A stretch of 64,000 nt of DNA from Rhizobacter sp. AJA081-3 (GCF_017795745.1 NZ_CP059067.1:868001-932000); one strand, 5' to 3'. Shown: positions 1 through 9,049, counted from the first letter of the stretch. The notes: generated by a model not told the origin, from the sequence alone. Made by a program: numbers and translations.

Positions 1-537
1 CTCGGTCTTCATGACCAGCCAGGCGGCACCGAGCAGCACGTAAGCCATCGGCAGCGCGGCAGCGATGGCGGCGGCGAACAGCGGGTAGTTCCAGCCCTCG
101 CCGAAGCCGCTGACGTAACGCCCGAGCATCCAGCCCTGCGACACCGCGGCCAGCGTGGAGCCGGCGAAGAACAGGCGGTCCCAGGTCGGCTTGTGCGAGG
201 CGCTGGCCTTGACGCGGAAGTCGAATGCCACGCCGCGCAGGATCAGCCCTACCAGCATCAGCGTGACCGGCAGGTACAGCTGGGTCAGCACCAGGCCGTG
301 CGCCTTCGGGAAGGCCACCAGCAGGATGCCCACGCCGAGCACCAGCCAGGTCTCGTTGGCGTCCCAGAAGGGACCGATGGAAGCGATCATCACGTCCTTC
401 TCGGCCTCGCTGGCGCGGTGCATCAGCATGCCGACGCCGAGGTCGTAGCCGTCGCTGACGACGTAGATCAGCATCGACAGGCCCATCAGCGCCATGAAGA
501 CGACGGGCAGTGCCTCGTCGAAGCTCATCGTGTTCAT
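1..537 (-). CDS. cydB: Cytochrome bd ubiquinol oxidase subunit II, partial
   Basis: Subunit II of the cytochrome bd quinol oxidase, an inner-membrane terminal oxidase that reduces oxygen to water with ubiquinol. Only the first 179 codons lie in the window; the 3' end runs off the left edge. The ATG is at 537 and overlaps the cydA stop in an ATGA arrangement, so the two are translationally coupled. The N-terminus shows a VVSDGYDLGVG segment, then FWDANETWLVLG and several hydrophobic helices, typical of CydB. Family assignment is firm; the subtype follows from cydA, which looks like the cyanide-insensitive (CioA) branch. Confidence 0.95.
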   Translation of the reverse strand, partial: MNTMSFDEALPVVFMALMGLSMLIYVVSDGYDLGVGMLMHRASEAEKDVMIASIGPFWDANETWLVLGVGILLVAFPKAHGLVLTQLYLPVTLMLVGLILRGVAFDFRVKASASHKPTWDRLFFAGSTLAAVSQGWMLGRYVSGFGEGWNYPLFAAAIAAALPMAYVLLGAAWLVMKTE

Positions 538-1907
538 GCGGCACCTCTGGCGGGCAGCGCTGACACGGCGCCGGGCTCGGGCGCATCGGGGGCATCCGGC
601 TTCTCGGCCATGTACTTGAGCACGCCGATGTAGGCGACGATCAGCGCCAGGTACACAGTCACGTAGAGCGCCAGCGTGAGCGCGATCATCGGCGCCGGCA
701 CGGTGGACGCGACGTCGGCGGTGCGCAGCAGGCCGTACACGATGAAGGGCTGGCGACCGATCTCCGTGACGTACCAGCCGGCCACCGTGGCCACCCAGCC
801 GGAGAAGGTCATGCCGGCGAGCACCCACAGCAGTGCGCGCGGAAGCCGCTCGGGCCGCCAGCCGCTGCGGCGATAGAGCCACCAGCCGATCCAACTGGTG
901 GCCAGCATCAGCACGCCGACGCCGACCATGATGCGGAAGGCGAAGAACAGCGGCAGCACCGGCGGGTGCGCGCCGCGGAATTCGTTGAGGCCGCGGATCT
1001 CGCCCTGCGCGTCGTGGGTGAGGATCAGGCTGGCCAGGTTCGGGATGGCGATCTCGGCGCGGTTGCTGCGCGTTGTCTCGTCCGGAATGGCGAACAGCAG
1101 CAGCGGCGCACCGCGTTCGGTTTCCCACACGCCTTCCATCGCGGCGATCTTTTGCGGCTGGTGCTTCAGCGTGTTCAGGCCATGCTCGTCGCCGACGAAG
1201 ATCTGCAGCGGGATCAACAATGCAGCGAGCGTGAGCGCCACGCGCAGCACGCGCGGTGCCGCGCTCTGCCCGCCGCCCTTGAGCAGCTGCCAGGCCGACA
1301 GGCCGGCCATCAGGAAGGCGCAGGTCAGCGCCGAGGCGAGCAACATGTGCGTGAAGCGGTAAGGGAACGAGGGGTTGAAGATCACCTCGATCCAGCTCTT
1401 CACGTGGAACTCGCCGTTGATGATCTCGTGCCCCGCCGGCGTCTGCATCCAGGAGTTCAGCGCCAGGATCCAGAAGGCGCTCAGCGTGGTGCCCAGCGCG
1501 ACGAAGAAGGTGGCCATCAGGTGCACCCGCTCGCTGACCCTGCCGTGGCCGAACAGCATCACGCCGAGGAAGCCGGCCTCGAGGAAGAAGGCGGTCAGCA
1601 CCTCGTAGCCCAGCAGCGGCCCGGCGACGTTGCCCACGCGCTCCATGAAGCCCGGCCAGTTGGTGCCGAACTGGAAGCTCATCGTGATGCCGCTGACCAC
1701 GCCCAGCGCGAAGCTCAGCGCGAACACCTTGGTCCAGAAGCGGTAGGCGCCCAGCCACGCATGTTTCGCCGCGGCCTCGCTGGCGCGCAGGTAGCGCCAG
1801 CGAAAGAACAGCAGCACCCAGGCCAGCGCGATGCTGATGGTCGGGAACAGGATGTGGAAGGTGATGTTGGCCGCGAACTGCATTCGCGCCAGGATGAGGG
1901 CGTCCAT
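534..1907 (-). CDS. cydA: Cytochrome bd ubiquinol oxidase subunit I (CioA-like)
   Basis: Subunit I of the bd-type quinol oxidase; carries the haems and the quinol site. At 457 residues it is shorter than E. coli CydA (522), and the loop after KIAAMEGVW is short, as in the CioA branch. Visible landmarks are His18 near the N-terminus (haem b595 ligand position), the Lys/Glu pair of the quinol loop (QKIAAMEGVW), and GWYVTEIGRQPF followed by VYGLLRTAD, which is the CioA-type form of the conserved GRQP motif. The ATG at 1907 has an AGGAG eight bases upstream. It lies 11 bases after the regulator gene and overlaps cydB by 4 bases, so the three form an operon. Confidence 0.96.
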   Translation of the reverse strand: MDALILARMQFAANITFHILFPTISIALAWVLLFFRWRYLRASEAAAKHAWLGAYRFWTKVFALSFALGVVSGITMSFQFGTNWPGFMERVGNVAGPLLGYEVLTAFFLEAGFLGVMLFGHGRVSERVHLMATFFVALGTTLSAFWILALNSWMQTPAGHEIINGEFHVKSWIEVIFNPSFPYRFTHMLLASALTCAFLMAGLSAWQLLKGGGQSAAPRVLRVALTLAALLIPLQIFVGDEHGLNTLKHQPQKIAAMEGVWETERGAPLLLFAIPDETTRSNRAEIAIPNLASLILTHDAQGEIRGLNEFRGAHPPVLPLFFAFRIMVGVGVLMLATSWIGWWLYRRSGWRPERLPRALLWVLAGMTFSGWVATVAGWYVTEIGRQPFIVYGLLRTADVASTVPAPMIALTLALYVTVYLALIVAYIGVLKYMAEKPDAPDAPEPGAVSALPARGAA

Positions 1908-1918
1908 CGTGGGAGCTC

Positions 1919-2479
1919 CTATCGTTTGCCGCCGGAGACGACCTTGACCTTGTCGGTGAACTCCAGCAGGCGCTGGACCTTCGAGCCCATCTTCATCAGC
2001 TTGGCCAGGGTCTGCTGGTCCATGCGCTGCACGTCGTCGAACCAGGTCGTCATCAGCTCGATCAGGTCGTGCATGCCGCGCATGCGCTCCAGCGCCACGC
2101 GGTCGGCGTCGCTGGAAGGGTCCTCCAGCAGCGCATTGCGCAGCATCGACAGCGTGGGCTCGATCTCGCGCCGGCGGCGCTCTTCGGCCAGCGTGCGGAA
2201 GATCTCCCAGGCCTCGGCGGGTGCGTCGAAGTATTCGCGCCGGTCGCCGGGCAGGTGGCGCAGGTTCACCAGCCGCCAGGCCTGCAGCTCCTTGAGCCCC
2301 ATGCTGACGTTGGAGCGCGAGAACTCCAGGCGCTCGGCGATCTCGTCGGCGTTCAGCGCCACCGGCGAGACGAAGATCAGCGCGTAGATCTGCCCGACCG
2401 TGCGGTTGATGCCCCAGCGGCTGCCCATTTCACCGAAGTGGCCGACGAAACTGCGGACCAGGGGAGACAGTGCATTCAT
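1919..2479 (-). CDS. GbsR/MarR-type transcriptional regulator of the cyd operon
   Basis: A 186-residue winged-helix regulator of the GbsR/MarR type. Residues about 40-90 form the helix-turn-helix (LNADEIAERLEF, then SRSNVSMGLKEL) and a wing (HLPGDRREYF); the C-terminal half is helical and charged, probably for dimerisation. It is the first gene of an operon with cydA and cydB (11-base gap), so control of bd oxidase expression is the obvious role (inference). A near-perfect palindrome lies 53-70 bases upstream of its start codon and is a good candidate for its own operator. The inducing signal cannot be read from the sequence. Confidence 0.85.
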   Translation of the reverse strand: MNALSPLVRSFVGHFGEMGSRWGINRTVGQIYALIFVSPVALNADEIAERLEFSRSNVSMGLKELQAWRLVNLRHLPGDRREYFDAPAEAWEIFRTLAEERRRREIEPTLSMLRNALLEDPSSDADRVALERMRGMHDLIELMTTWFDDVQRMDQQTLAKLMKMGSKVQRLLEFTDKVKVVSGGKR

Positions 2480-2531
2480 GGTGGGAACAGCGTCGCGCCG
2501 GCATTGATCGGAGTCAAGACTCTACAAGAAC

Positions 2532-2549
2532 TTTCAGGAAATCCTGAAA
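2532..2549. promoter_or_regulatory. Palindromic candidate operator upstream of the cyd regulator
   Basis: TTTCAGGA-AA-TCCTGAAA: two 8-base arms that are exact reverse complements around a 2-base centre. A further half-site (TCAGGAA) follows at 2552-2558, exactly 18 bases from the first one. It sits between the regulator-cydAB operon (minus strand) and the DUF3429 gene (plus strand), in otherwise GC-rich DNA. Operator function for the adjacent GbsR-like regulator is inferred from position and symmetry. Confidence 0.6.
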
Positions 2550-2665
2550 ACTCAGGAATGCCGCTGTCGAGCGCAGGGGCTAACGGCCTGGGCCCGGTGG
2601 CCCCGCCGCTGCGCCGGTGACGGCCCTGCGGCGACAATGGCGCCCGTTTCGATCCGGAGCCGCGC

Positions 2666-3109
2666 TTGAATCCCGTGCCGTCAGCCACCTCGCCCACCGC
2701 CGCCGCGCTGCGCCTGGGCCATGCGGGCCTGCTGCCCTTCGTGCTCGGCGCCGCCCTCGTCTGGCTGGTGCGCCCCGATGCACACCCCTACGTGACGGCC
2801 GCGCTGTCGGCCTATGCCGCGGTGATCGTCTCGTTCCTCGGCGGCATCCACTGGGGTTTCGCGATGCGCCAGGCCGACCCGCCGGGCTCGCTGGCCGGCT
2901 GGGGCGTGGTGCCCTCGCTGGTGGCCTGGGTGGCGGTGGTGATGCCGCCCTATGCCGGGCTGATCGTGCTCGGTGCCATGCTCGTCGCCTGCTACCTCGT
3001 CGACCGCCGCGTCTACCCGGCGCAGGGCGCGGCCGCCTGGCTGACGCTGCGCTTCCGCCTCACCGCCGTCGCCTCGCTGAGCTGCTTCATCGGCGCAGCG
3101 GGCAGCTGA
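2666..3109 (+). CDS. DUF3429 family membrane protein
   Basis: A 147-residue integral membrane protein of the DUF3429 family; function unknown. Four hydrophobic segments are visible, with the family hallmark GGIHWGFAM between the second and third. The start is a TTG with GGAG seven bases upstream; an in-frame GTG at 2675 is an alternative. A possible -10 (GACAAT, 2633-2638) precedes it. It begins a compact plus-strand group with the M61 peptidase gene (12-base gap) and the DUF3108 gene. Confidence 0.8.
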   Translation: MNPVPSATSPTAAALRLGHAGLLPFVLGAALVWLVRPDAHPYVTAALSAYAAVIVSFLGGIHWGFAMRQADPPGSLAGWGVVPSLVAWVAVVMPPYAGLIVLGAMLVACYLVDRRVYPAQGAAAWLTLRFRLTAVASLSCFIGAAGS

Positions 3110-3121
3110 ACCTCCACGCCC

Positions 3122-4870
3122 ATGATCACCTACCGCATCGACGCCGAAGACGTCCACGCCCACCTGTTCCGCGTCACGCTGCGCGTGCCGGACCCGGCCG
3201 CGCAGCAGCGCCTGAGCCTGCCGGTGTGGATCCCCGGCAGCTACCTGGTGCGCGAGTTCGCGCGGCATCTGTCGGACGTCCGCGCCACCCAGGGCGGCGA
3301 GCCCGTCGAGCTGCAACAGCTCGACAAGGCGAGCTGGGTGGCGAGCTGCAGCGGCCGCGCCGAGCTGGTGGTGAGTGCGCTCGTCTACGCCTTCGACACC
3401 TCGGTGCGTGCCGCCTTCCTCGATGCGAGCCGCGGCTTCTTCAACGGCACCGGGCTGTGCCTGCGCGTCGAGGGCCGCGAGGCCGAGGCGCACCGCATCC
3501 AGACCGGCACGCTGCCGCGCGGCTGGCAGGTCGCCACCGCGATGCGCGCGGTCAAGGTCGACGCGGCCGGACGCGGGCTCTACGAGGCGGCCGACTACGA
3601 CGAGCTGGTCGACCACCCCTTCGAGCTGGGCACGTTCTGGCGCGGGAGCTTCGACGCGCACGGTGTTCCGCACGCGTTCGTCGTCGCCGGCGCGCTGCCC
3701 GACTTCGACGGCGAGCGTCTGCTCGCCGACGCGCAACGCATCTGCGAGGCGCAGATCGCCTTCTGGCATGGCGCGGGCAAGAAGGCCCGCGCGCCGATGG
3801 ACCGCTACGTGTTCCTGCTCAATACCGCCGAAGACGGCCACGGCGGCCTGGAGCACCGCGCCAGCACGGCGCTGCTGTCGGCGCGACGCAACCTGCCGCA
3901 GCGCGGCCGTGCCGAGACGAGCGACAACTACGCCGACCTGCTCGGCCTGATCAGCCACGAGTACTTCCACACCTGGAACGTGAAGCGGCTGCGCCCGGCG
4001 GAGTTCGCGCGCTACGACTACACGCAGGAGAACTACACGCTGCTGCTGTGGTTCTTCGAGGGCTTCACCTCGTACTACGACGACCTGTTCCTGCGCCGCT
4101 GCGGCCTGATCGACACGCCGCGCTACCTGAAGCTGCTGGCGCGCACCATCACCGGCGTGGCCGCCACGCCGGGGCGGCAGGTGCAGAGCGTCGCGCAGGC
4201 GAGCTTCGACGCCTGGGTCAAGTACTACCGCAGCGACGAGAACACGCCGAACGCGACGATCAGCTACTACGCCAAGGGCTCGCTCGTCGCGCTGGCGCTG
4301 GACCTCACGCTGCGCCGCGACGGCAGCTCGCTCGACGAGGTGATGCGCAAGCTGTGGAAGGCGAGCGACGGCGGCCCGATCGGCGAGGCCGACATCGCCT
4401 CGGCATTGCACCAGTGCGGCGGCCGTTCGTATGAACGCGAACTGGCCGAGTGGGTGCACGGCACGGTCGAGCTGCCGCTGCAGGGCCTGCTCTACAGCGC
4501 CGGCATCGAGTGGCAGAGCCAGCCCGCGACGATCGCGCAGCGGCTGGGCCTGCGCGTCAACGAGAGCGCACTGACCGGCGTGAAGGCCACCCACGTGCTG
4601 CGCGGCGGCGCGGCGGAAGCAGCCGGCATCGCTGCCGGCGACGAGATCCTCGCCGTGGCCGGCTGGAGGCTGCGCCGCCTCGACGATGCACAGCGTGTCA
4701 TGACCCCGGGCGAGCCCGCCGAGCTGCTGGTGGCCCGTGACCAGCGTGTGCTGACACTGCGGGTCACCCTGCCGGCCGACGCGGGCCTGGGTGCGCCGGT
4801 GCAGCTTGTCGCCGACGCCAAGCCGGGCAAGGCGGCGCAATCGCTGCGCGAGGCATGGCTCACGCGCTGA
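3122..4870 (+). CDS. M61 family metallopeptidase with C-terminal PDZ domain
   Basis: A 582-residue member of peptidase family M61 (glycyl aminopeptidase type). The zinc motif HEYFH is at His279-His283, followed by the conserved TWNVKRLRP, and the third ligand is Glu313 in WFFEGF. An N-terminal beta-rich domain contains WIPGSYLVREF, and a PDZ domain occupies about residues 490-565 (AAEAAGIAAGDEI). No signal peptide is apparent, so it is probably cytoplasmic. Length is normal for the family. Its 3' end overlaps the start of the DUF3108 gene by 16 bases. Confidence 0.92.
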   Translation: MITYRIDAEDVHAHLFRVTLRVPDPAAQQRLSLPVWIPGSYLVREFARHLSDVRATQGGEPVELQQLDKASWVASCSGRAELVVSALVYAFDTSVRAAFLDASRGFFNGTGLCLRVEGREAEAHRIQTGTLPRGWQVATAMRAVKVDAAGRGLYEAADYDELVDHPFELGTFWRGSFDAHGVPHAFVVAGALPDFDGERLLADAQRICEAQIAFWHGAGKKARAPMDRYVFLLNTAEDGHGGLEHRASTALLSARRNLPQRGRAETSDNYADLLGLISHEYFHTWNVKRLRPAEFARYDYTQENYTLLLWFFEGFTSYYDDLFLRRCGLIDTPRYLKLLARTITGVAATPGRQVQSVAQASFDAWVKYYRSDENTPNATISYYAKGSLVALALDLTLRRDGSSLDEVMRKLWKASDGGPIGEADIASALHQCGGRSYERELAEWVHGTVELPLQGLLYSAGIEWQSQPATIAQRLGLRVNESALTGVKATHVLRGGAAEAAGIAAGDEILAVAGWRLRRLDDAQRVMTPGEPAELLVARDQRVLTLRVTLPADAGLGAPVQLVADAKPGKAAQSLREAWLTR

Positions 4871-6003
4871 GCGCTCTCTCGACGCCGCGCCGACGGATCG
4901 CGCTTGCCGCGCTGGCGCTGGCGGTGCTGGCCGTGCATGGCTGGCTGACGGACGAGCTGGCCGATCGCATGGCCTCGCTCGACCCCGCTCAGGCGATGCC
5001 GATCCGCATCGAGGTGGCCTACGTGCGCGAGCTGGAGCTGGCGCCGCCGCCCGCCCTGGCCCCGGCGCCGCCGCCCGCGCCGCCGAAACCGCAACGCCGT
5101 CCGCGCGCTGCGAAGCCGGCCGCTTCGGCGCCGGTGGCGACACAGTTGGCGCAGGCCGCACCGGAGCCCGCGCCCGAACCCGAGCCGGTGCCAACGCCAA
5201 CGCCACCGCCACCGCCACCGCCGCCCGAACCGGCGCCGCAACTCGCAGCCGCGCCCGAGCCGGTGGCCTCTGCGCCCGCGCCGGTGCTCACCGCCGCACC
5301 GCCTTCGGCGGCCGCCTCGGGCGCCTTGCCCTTCGAGTGGCCAGCGTCCACCCGCCTGAGCTACAAGCTCAGCGGCAACGTGCGCGGCGAGGTGCATGGC
5401 GATGCGCAGGTGGAGTGGGTGCGCCAGGGCGACCGCTACCAGGTGCACCTGGACCTCACCGTCGGCATCCCCGTCGCGCCGATGATCACGCGGCGCATGA
5501 GCAGCGACGGCGATCTCACCGAGCTGGGCCTGGCACCGCGCCGCTACGACGAAGACACCAAGGTGATGTTCGCCAACCGCCGCCGGCTGACGATGCTCTT
5601 CGAGCCCGACGCCGTGCTGATGCCCAACGGCGAGCGCCGCCCGCGCTTCCCCGGCACGCAGGACACGGCCAGCCAGTTCGTGCAGCTGAGCTGGATCTTC
5701 ACCACGCGGCCCGAGCTGCTGCGCACCGGCAACACCGTCGACTTCGCGCTCGCGCTGCCGCGCAGTGTGGATCGCTGGGTCTACGACGTGCTGGAGGAGG
5801 AGTCGGTGGCCACGGCCTTCGGCCCGGTGAACGCCTTCCACCTCAAGCCGCGGCGCGTGTCGCGGCCGGGCGGCGAGCTGGTCGCCGAGGTGTGGTTCGC
5901 GCCGCAGCTGCGCTACCTGCCGGCGCGCATCCGCATCGAGCAGGACCGCGAGACCTTCATCGACCTGGTGCTGTCGCGCCGCCCCGAGCTGGCCGGGCCG
6001 TGA
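4855..6003 (+). CDS. DUF3108 protein with proline-rich TonB-like spacer
   Basis: A 382-residue protein with three parts. There is an N-terminal membrane anchor (about residues 14-31). Residues about 60-155 form a long proline/alanine/glutamate spacer resembling those of TonB-type periplasm-spanning proteins, with runs of Pro. A DUF3108 beta-rich domain follows from about residue 160 to the end. It is probably anchored in the inner membrane with the C-terminal domain in the periplasm (inference). It starts inside the end of the M61 peptidase gene, so the two are coupled. Function unknown; DUF3108 proteins are often envelope-associated. Confidence 0.75.
   Translation: MAHALSALSTPRRRIALAALALAVLAVHGWLTDELADRMASLDPAQAMPIRIEVAYVRELELAPPPALAPAPPPAPPKPQRRPRAAKPAASAPVATQLAQAAPEPAPEPEPVPTPTPPPPPPPPEPAPQLAAAPEPVASAPAPVLTAAPPSAAASGALPFEWPASTRLSYKLSGNVRGEVHGDAQVEWVRQGDRYQVHLDLTVGIPVAPMITRRMSSDGDLTELGLAPRRYDEDTKVMFANRRRLTMLFEPDAVLMPNGERRPRFPGTQDTASQFVQLSWIFTTRPELLRTGNTVDFALALPRSVDRWVYDVLEEESVATAFGPVNAFHLKPRRVSRPGGELVAEVWFAPQLRYLPARIRIEQDRETFIDLVLSRRPELAGP
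5160..5235. repeat. Low-complexity proline-codon repeat
   Basis: Short tandem CCR-CCN units (for example CCAACG twice, then CCACCG three times) encode the Pro-rich spacer of the DUF3108 protein. Such tracts are prone to length change by replication slippage, so the spacer length may vary between strains. Confidence 0.6.
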
Positions 6004-6051
6004 GCGTGCAAGCAGCACCGATTTATAGTTTCGAGACCCAGGAGACCCCCC

Positions 6052-6840
6052 ATGACCTACGAAACCATCCTCGTCGACACCCGCGGCAGCGGCGAGCGCC
6101 GCATCGGCCTCGTCACGCTGAACCGCCCCAAGCAGCTCAACGCGCTGAACGACACGCTGATGAACGAGCTGGGCGAAGCGCTCAAGGCCTTCGATGCCGA
6201 CGAGTCCATCGGCTGCATCGTCGTCACCGGCAGCGAGAAGGCCTTCGCCGCCGGCGCCGACATCGGCGCGATGGCGAGCTGGTCGTACATGGATGTCTAC
6301 AAGACCGACTACATCACGCGCAACTGGGAAACCATCCGCGCCGTGCGCAAGCCGGTGATCGCGGCGGTGGCCGGCTTCGCGCTGGGCGGCGGCTGCGAGC
6401 TGGCGATGATGTGCGACTTCATCATCGCCGCCGACAGCGCCAAGTTCGGCCAGCCGGAGATCAAGCTGGGCATCATCCCCGGCGCCGGCGGCACGCAGCG
6501 CCTGCCGCGCGCCATCTCCAAGGCGAAGGCGATGGACATGATCCTGACCAGCCGCATGATGGACGCCGCCGAGGCGGAGCGGGCCGGCCTCGTCTCCCGC
6601 GTGGTGCCGGCCGCCGAACTGCTCGACGTCGCTTTCGCCGCTGCGCAGCAGATCTGCGAGTTCAGCGGGCCGAGCATCATGATGGCCAAGGAATGCGTGA
6701 ACCGCGCCTACGAGGGCTCGCTCTCCGACGGCGTGATGTTCGAGCGCCGCCTGTTCCACTCGACCTTCGCCACCGAAGACCAGAAGGAAGGCATGAACGC
6801 CTTCGTGGGCAAGCGCAAGCCGGACTTCAAGCAGCGATAG
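6052..6840 (+). CDS. Enoyl-CoA hydratase
   Basis: A 262-residue crotonase-fold enzyme that hydrates trans-2-enoyl-CoA in fatty-acid beta-oxidation. The oxyanion-hole region is AFAAGADI; the two catalytic glutamates of true hydratases are present at Glu116 (GGGCEL) and Glu136 (QPEIKLG), followed by [13 protein letters not shown]. It starts at an ATG with AGGAGA just upstream. It appears monocistronic: there is a 48-base gap from the previous gene containing a TATAGT hexamer at 6024-6029 with no clear -35. The next gene converges on it. Confidence 0.93.
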   Translation: MTYETILVDTRGSGERRIGLVTLNRPKQLNALNDTLMNELGEALKAFDADESIGCIVVTGSEKAFAAGADIGAMASWSYMDVYKTDYITRNWETIRAVRKPVIAAVAGFALGGGCELAMMCDFIIAADSAKFGQPEIKLGIIPGAGGTQRLPRAISKAKAMDMILTSRMMDAAEAERAGLVSRVVPAAELLDVAFAAAQQICEFSGPSIMMAKECVNRAYEGSLSDGVMFERRLFHSTFATEDQKEGMNAFVGKRKPDFKQR

Positions 6841-6847
6841 CGGGCCG

Positions 6848-6861
6848 GCCCCCTCGGGGGC
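6848..6861. terminator. Hairpin between convergent genes
   Basis: A GCCCC stem, CTCG loop and GGGGC stem lie between the stop of the enoyl-CoA hydratase gene and the stop of the convergent FMN-binding gene. It could act as a bidirectional terminator, but no T-tract follows it. Confidence 0.35.
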
Positions 6862-7410
6862 TCACGGCTGTACCCAGCGGGCACCGTGGCCGTCGAAGAT
6901 GGCGCGGCGGTGGCCGTCGGGGTGCAGTTCCAGCCAGTCGATCGACTCGATGGTGGCGTCGATCACCGCGAAGTAGTCGCGTGCCACCGGCGGGTGCGCC
7001 GGCACCGCAGGCAGCGCGGTGCCCGGCGGCAGCGGCGAGAGGTAGTCCTGCGCCGCCGGCGACAGCCGGATGCGCGCCCAGCGCGACGAGGCGGACAGCC
7101 CCGACATCTCCATCGCCAGGCGCACCCGGCAGCGCAGCTGCCAGGCCAGCGTGGGGCACCACATCACCATCGTGCCGTGCGGATGGTGCAGCAGCTGCGC
7201 CACCTTGCCGGCGCGCTCGTCGGTGTAGAAGAGCAACTGCTTCTGCCGCGCGTCGACTTCGCGGATCACCACCAGGCGCGCATCGGCCATCTCGCCGTTG
7301 ATGGTGGCCAGCACCGAGGTGCGCCAGGGATGCGTCTTGTCGCCGGCACACAGCGCGAGCTGCCGCCAGACCTCGGCCTCGACTTCGGCGAGTGTCTCGA
7401 CGCGCTGCAC
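6862..7410 (-). CDS. Pyridoxamine-phosphate-oxidase-like FMN-binding protein
   Basis: A 182-residue split-barrel flavoprotein of the pyridoxamine 5'-phosphate oxidase-like group. N-terminal residues show TINGEMADARLVVIRE and LLFYTDERAGKVAQL, matching the FMN-phosphate-binding strands of the fold; RWARIRLSP and a C-terminal IDWLELHPDGHRRAIF are also typical. The start is a GTG at 7410, four bases after the lysS stop, with AAGGAAGG within the end of lysS serving as ribosome-binding site, so it is coupled to lysS. Whether it oxidises PNP/PMP or another substrate cannot be told. Confidence 0.75.
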   Translation of the reverse strand: MQRVETLAEVEAEVWRQLALCAGDKTHPWRTSVLATINGEMADARLVVIREVDARQKQLLFYTDERAGKVAQLLHHPHGTMVMWCPTLAWQLRCRVRLAMEMSGLSASSRWARIRLSPAAQDYLSPLPPGTALPAVPAHPPVARDYFAVIDATIESIDWLELHPDGHRRAIFDGHGARWVQP

Positions 7411-7414
7411 GTTC

Positions 7415-8926
7415 TCAGCCTTCCTTGCGCAGCGACGGGAACAGGATCACGTCGCGGATGCTCGGGCTGTCGGTCAGCAGCATGATCAGGCGGTCGATGC
7501 CGATGCCGCAGCCGCCGGTGGGCGGCATGCCGTACTCGAGCGCGCGGATGAAGTCGGCGTCGTAGTACATCGCTTCGTCGTCGCCGGCATCCTTGTTGGC
7601 CACCTGCGCCTGCAGCCGCGCCGCCTGGTCTTCGGCGTCGTTCAGCTCCGAGAAGCCGTTGGCGTACTCGCGGCCGGTGATGAACAGCTCGAAGCGCTCG
7701 GTGATGGCCGGGTTCGTATCCGAGGCGCGCGCCAGCGGGCTCACCTCGACCGGGTAGTCGATGATGAAGGTCGGGTCCCACAGCTTCTCTTCGACGACCG
7801 CCTCGAACAGGCCGAACTGCAGCTCGGCCAGCGTCCAGTGCGCCGGCGGCTCCTCGCCGTGCAGCTTCATCTTCTCGTGCAGCACCTTCGCGTCGCCGGC
7901 CTCGTCGGGCGTGAGGCCGGCGTGCACGACCAGCGAATCCTTCACCGACAGGCGCGCGAAGGGCCGGTCCAGGTCGACCGGCCGGCCGGCGTAGGTGAGG
8001 CTCGCGGATCCGGTGGCCTGGCGCGCCGCGTGGCGCAGCACTGCCTCGGTGAAGTCCATCAGGTCGTGGTGGTTCCAGTAGGCCGCGTAGAACTCCATCA
8101 TCGTGAACTCCGGGTTGTGCCGGACGCTGATGCCTTCGTTGCGGAAGTTGCGGTTGATCTCGAACACGCGCTCGAAGCCGCCGACGATCAGCCGCTTCAG
8201 GTAGAGCTCGGGCGCGATGCGCAGGAACATCTGCTGGTCGAGCGCGTTGTGGTGCGTCACGAAGGGCTTGGCGTTCGCGCCGCCCGGGATCGGGTGCAGC
8301 ATCGGCGTCTCGACCTCGAGGAAGCCGTGCTCGACCATGAAGTTGCGGATCGACGAGACCGCCTTGCTGCGCGCCGTGAAGCGCACGCGGGCGTCCTCGT
8401 CGGTCATCAGGTCGACGTAGCGCTGGCGGTACTTCTGCTCCTGGTCGGTCATGCCGTGGAACTTGTCCGGCAGCGGGCGCAGGCTCTTGGTCAGCAGGCG
8501 CAGGCGCGTCACGCGCACCGACAGCTCGCCGGTCTTGGTCTTGAACAGCGTGCCCTCGGCGCCGAGGATGTCGCCCAGGTCCCAGTGCTTGAAGGCGGCG
8601 TAGACATCCTCGCCCAGCGCGTCGCGCGTGACGAACAGCTGGATGCGGCCGGAGGCATCCTGCAGCGTCGCGAAGCTGGCCTTGCCCATGACGCGCTTGA
8701 GCATCATGCGGCCGCCCAGCGCCACCTTCACGGCCAGCGGCTCGAGCTCTTCGTTGGGCTGCTCGCCGTGCTTGCGCAGCAGGGCCAGCGCCTGGTGGGT
8801 GGGCTTGAAGTCGTTCGGGAAGGCGGCGGTGCCACTGGCCCGGGCCTGGGCGCGGATGCCGGCGAGCTTCTCGCGGCGCTCGGCGATCAGCTGGTTCTCA
8901 TCGGTCGGGGGGCGTTCGTCGCTCAT
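7415..8926 (-). CDS. lysS: Lysyl-tRNA synthetase, class II
   Basis: Charges tRNA-Lys in the cytoplasm. It has 503 residues, the usual length. An N-terminal OB-fold anticodon-binding domain (about 70-180) precedes the class II core, with motif 2 at [15 protein letters not shown] and motif 3 at [13 protein letters not shown] near the C-terminus. I chose the ATG at 8926 (MSDERPP) because AAAGAGG precedes it and a TAAAAT -10 lies a short distance upstream. The open frame extends further upstream without biological support. It is followed directly by the FMN-binding gene. Confidence 0.97.
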   Translation of the reverse strand: MSDERPPTDENQLIAERREKLAGIRAQARASGTAAFPNDFKPTHQALALLRKHGEQPNEELEPLAVKVALGGRMMLKRVMGKASFATLQDASGRIQLFVTRDALGEDVYAAFKHWDLGDILGAEGTLFKTKTGELSVRVTRLRLLTKSLRPLPDKFHGMTDQEQKYRQRYVDLMTDEDARVRFTARSKAVSSIRNFMVEHGFLEVETPMLHPIPGGANAKPFVTHHNALDQQMFLRIAPELYLKRLIVGGFERVFEINRNFRNEGISVRHNPEFTMMEFYAAYWNHHDLMDFTEAVLRHAARQATGSASLTYAGRPVDLDRPFARLSVKDSLVVHAGLTPDEAGDAKVLHEKMKLHGEEPPAHWTLAELQFGLFEAVVEEKLWDPTFIIDYPVEVSPLARASDTNPAITERFELFITGREYANGFSELNDAEDQAARLQAQVANKDAGDDEAMYYDADFIRALEYGMPPTGGCGIGIDRLIMLLTDSPSIRDVILFPSLRKEG

Positions 8927-8949
8927 GGGCCTCTTTCTGATAGCCCGCG

Positions 8950-8955
8950 ATTTTA
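8950..8955 (-). promoter_or_regulatory. -10 element of the lysS promoter
   Basis: TAAAAT on the minus strand followed by a CGCGGGC discriminator, about 23 bases before the lysS start codon. No convincing -35 was found. It is back-to-back with the promoter of the polysaccharide operon. Confidence 0.5.
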
Positions 8956-8998
8956 GGGGCCCCCGCTCAGGCTCCCGGACCAGGGGCCCCCGGCCGAA

Positions 8999-9004
8999 TA
9001 AAAT
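8999..9004 (+). promoter_or_regulatory. -10 element of the module A polysaccharide operon
   Basis: TAAAAT followed by CGCGCAC, 46 bases before the wbpB start codon. It is the only promoter-like site seen ahead of the ten tightly packed genes up to 20512. The -35 is weak. Confidence 0.45.
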
Positions 9005-9049
9005 CGCGCACTTCCCGCCTCCCGGCGGCCCGCCTGGGCCCACCCCGTC

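Noticed and set aside
2681-5218. A long open frame of 845 codons on the minus strand opposite the DUF3429 and M61 genes
   Set aside because: Its predicted protein is low-complexity Ala/Arg/Gly/Gln with no recognisable domain, and the plus-strand genes have clear motifs. Long antisense frames are expected at this GC content.
6024-6029. TATAGT as -10 of the enoyl-CoA hydratase gene
   Set aside because: Plausible hexamer but no -35 at a suitable distance; mentioned in the gene entry, not listed as a promoter.
4492-7301. Long frames on both strands across the M61, DUF3108 and enoyl-CoA hydratase genes
   Set aside because: They cross true gene boundaries, have repetitive Arg/Ala/Gly composition and no motifs; treated as shadows.
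7298-8956. A 552-codon plus-strand frame opposite lysS
   Set aside because: It is the complement of a highly conserved synthetase gene and has no protein family features.
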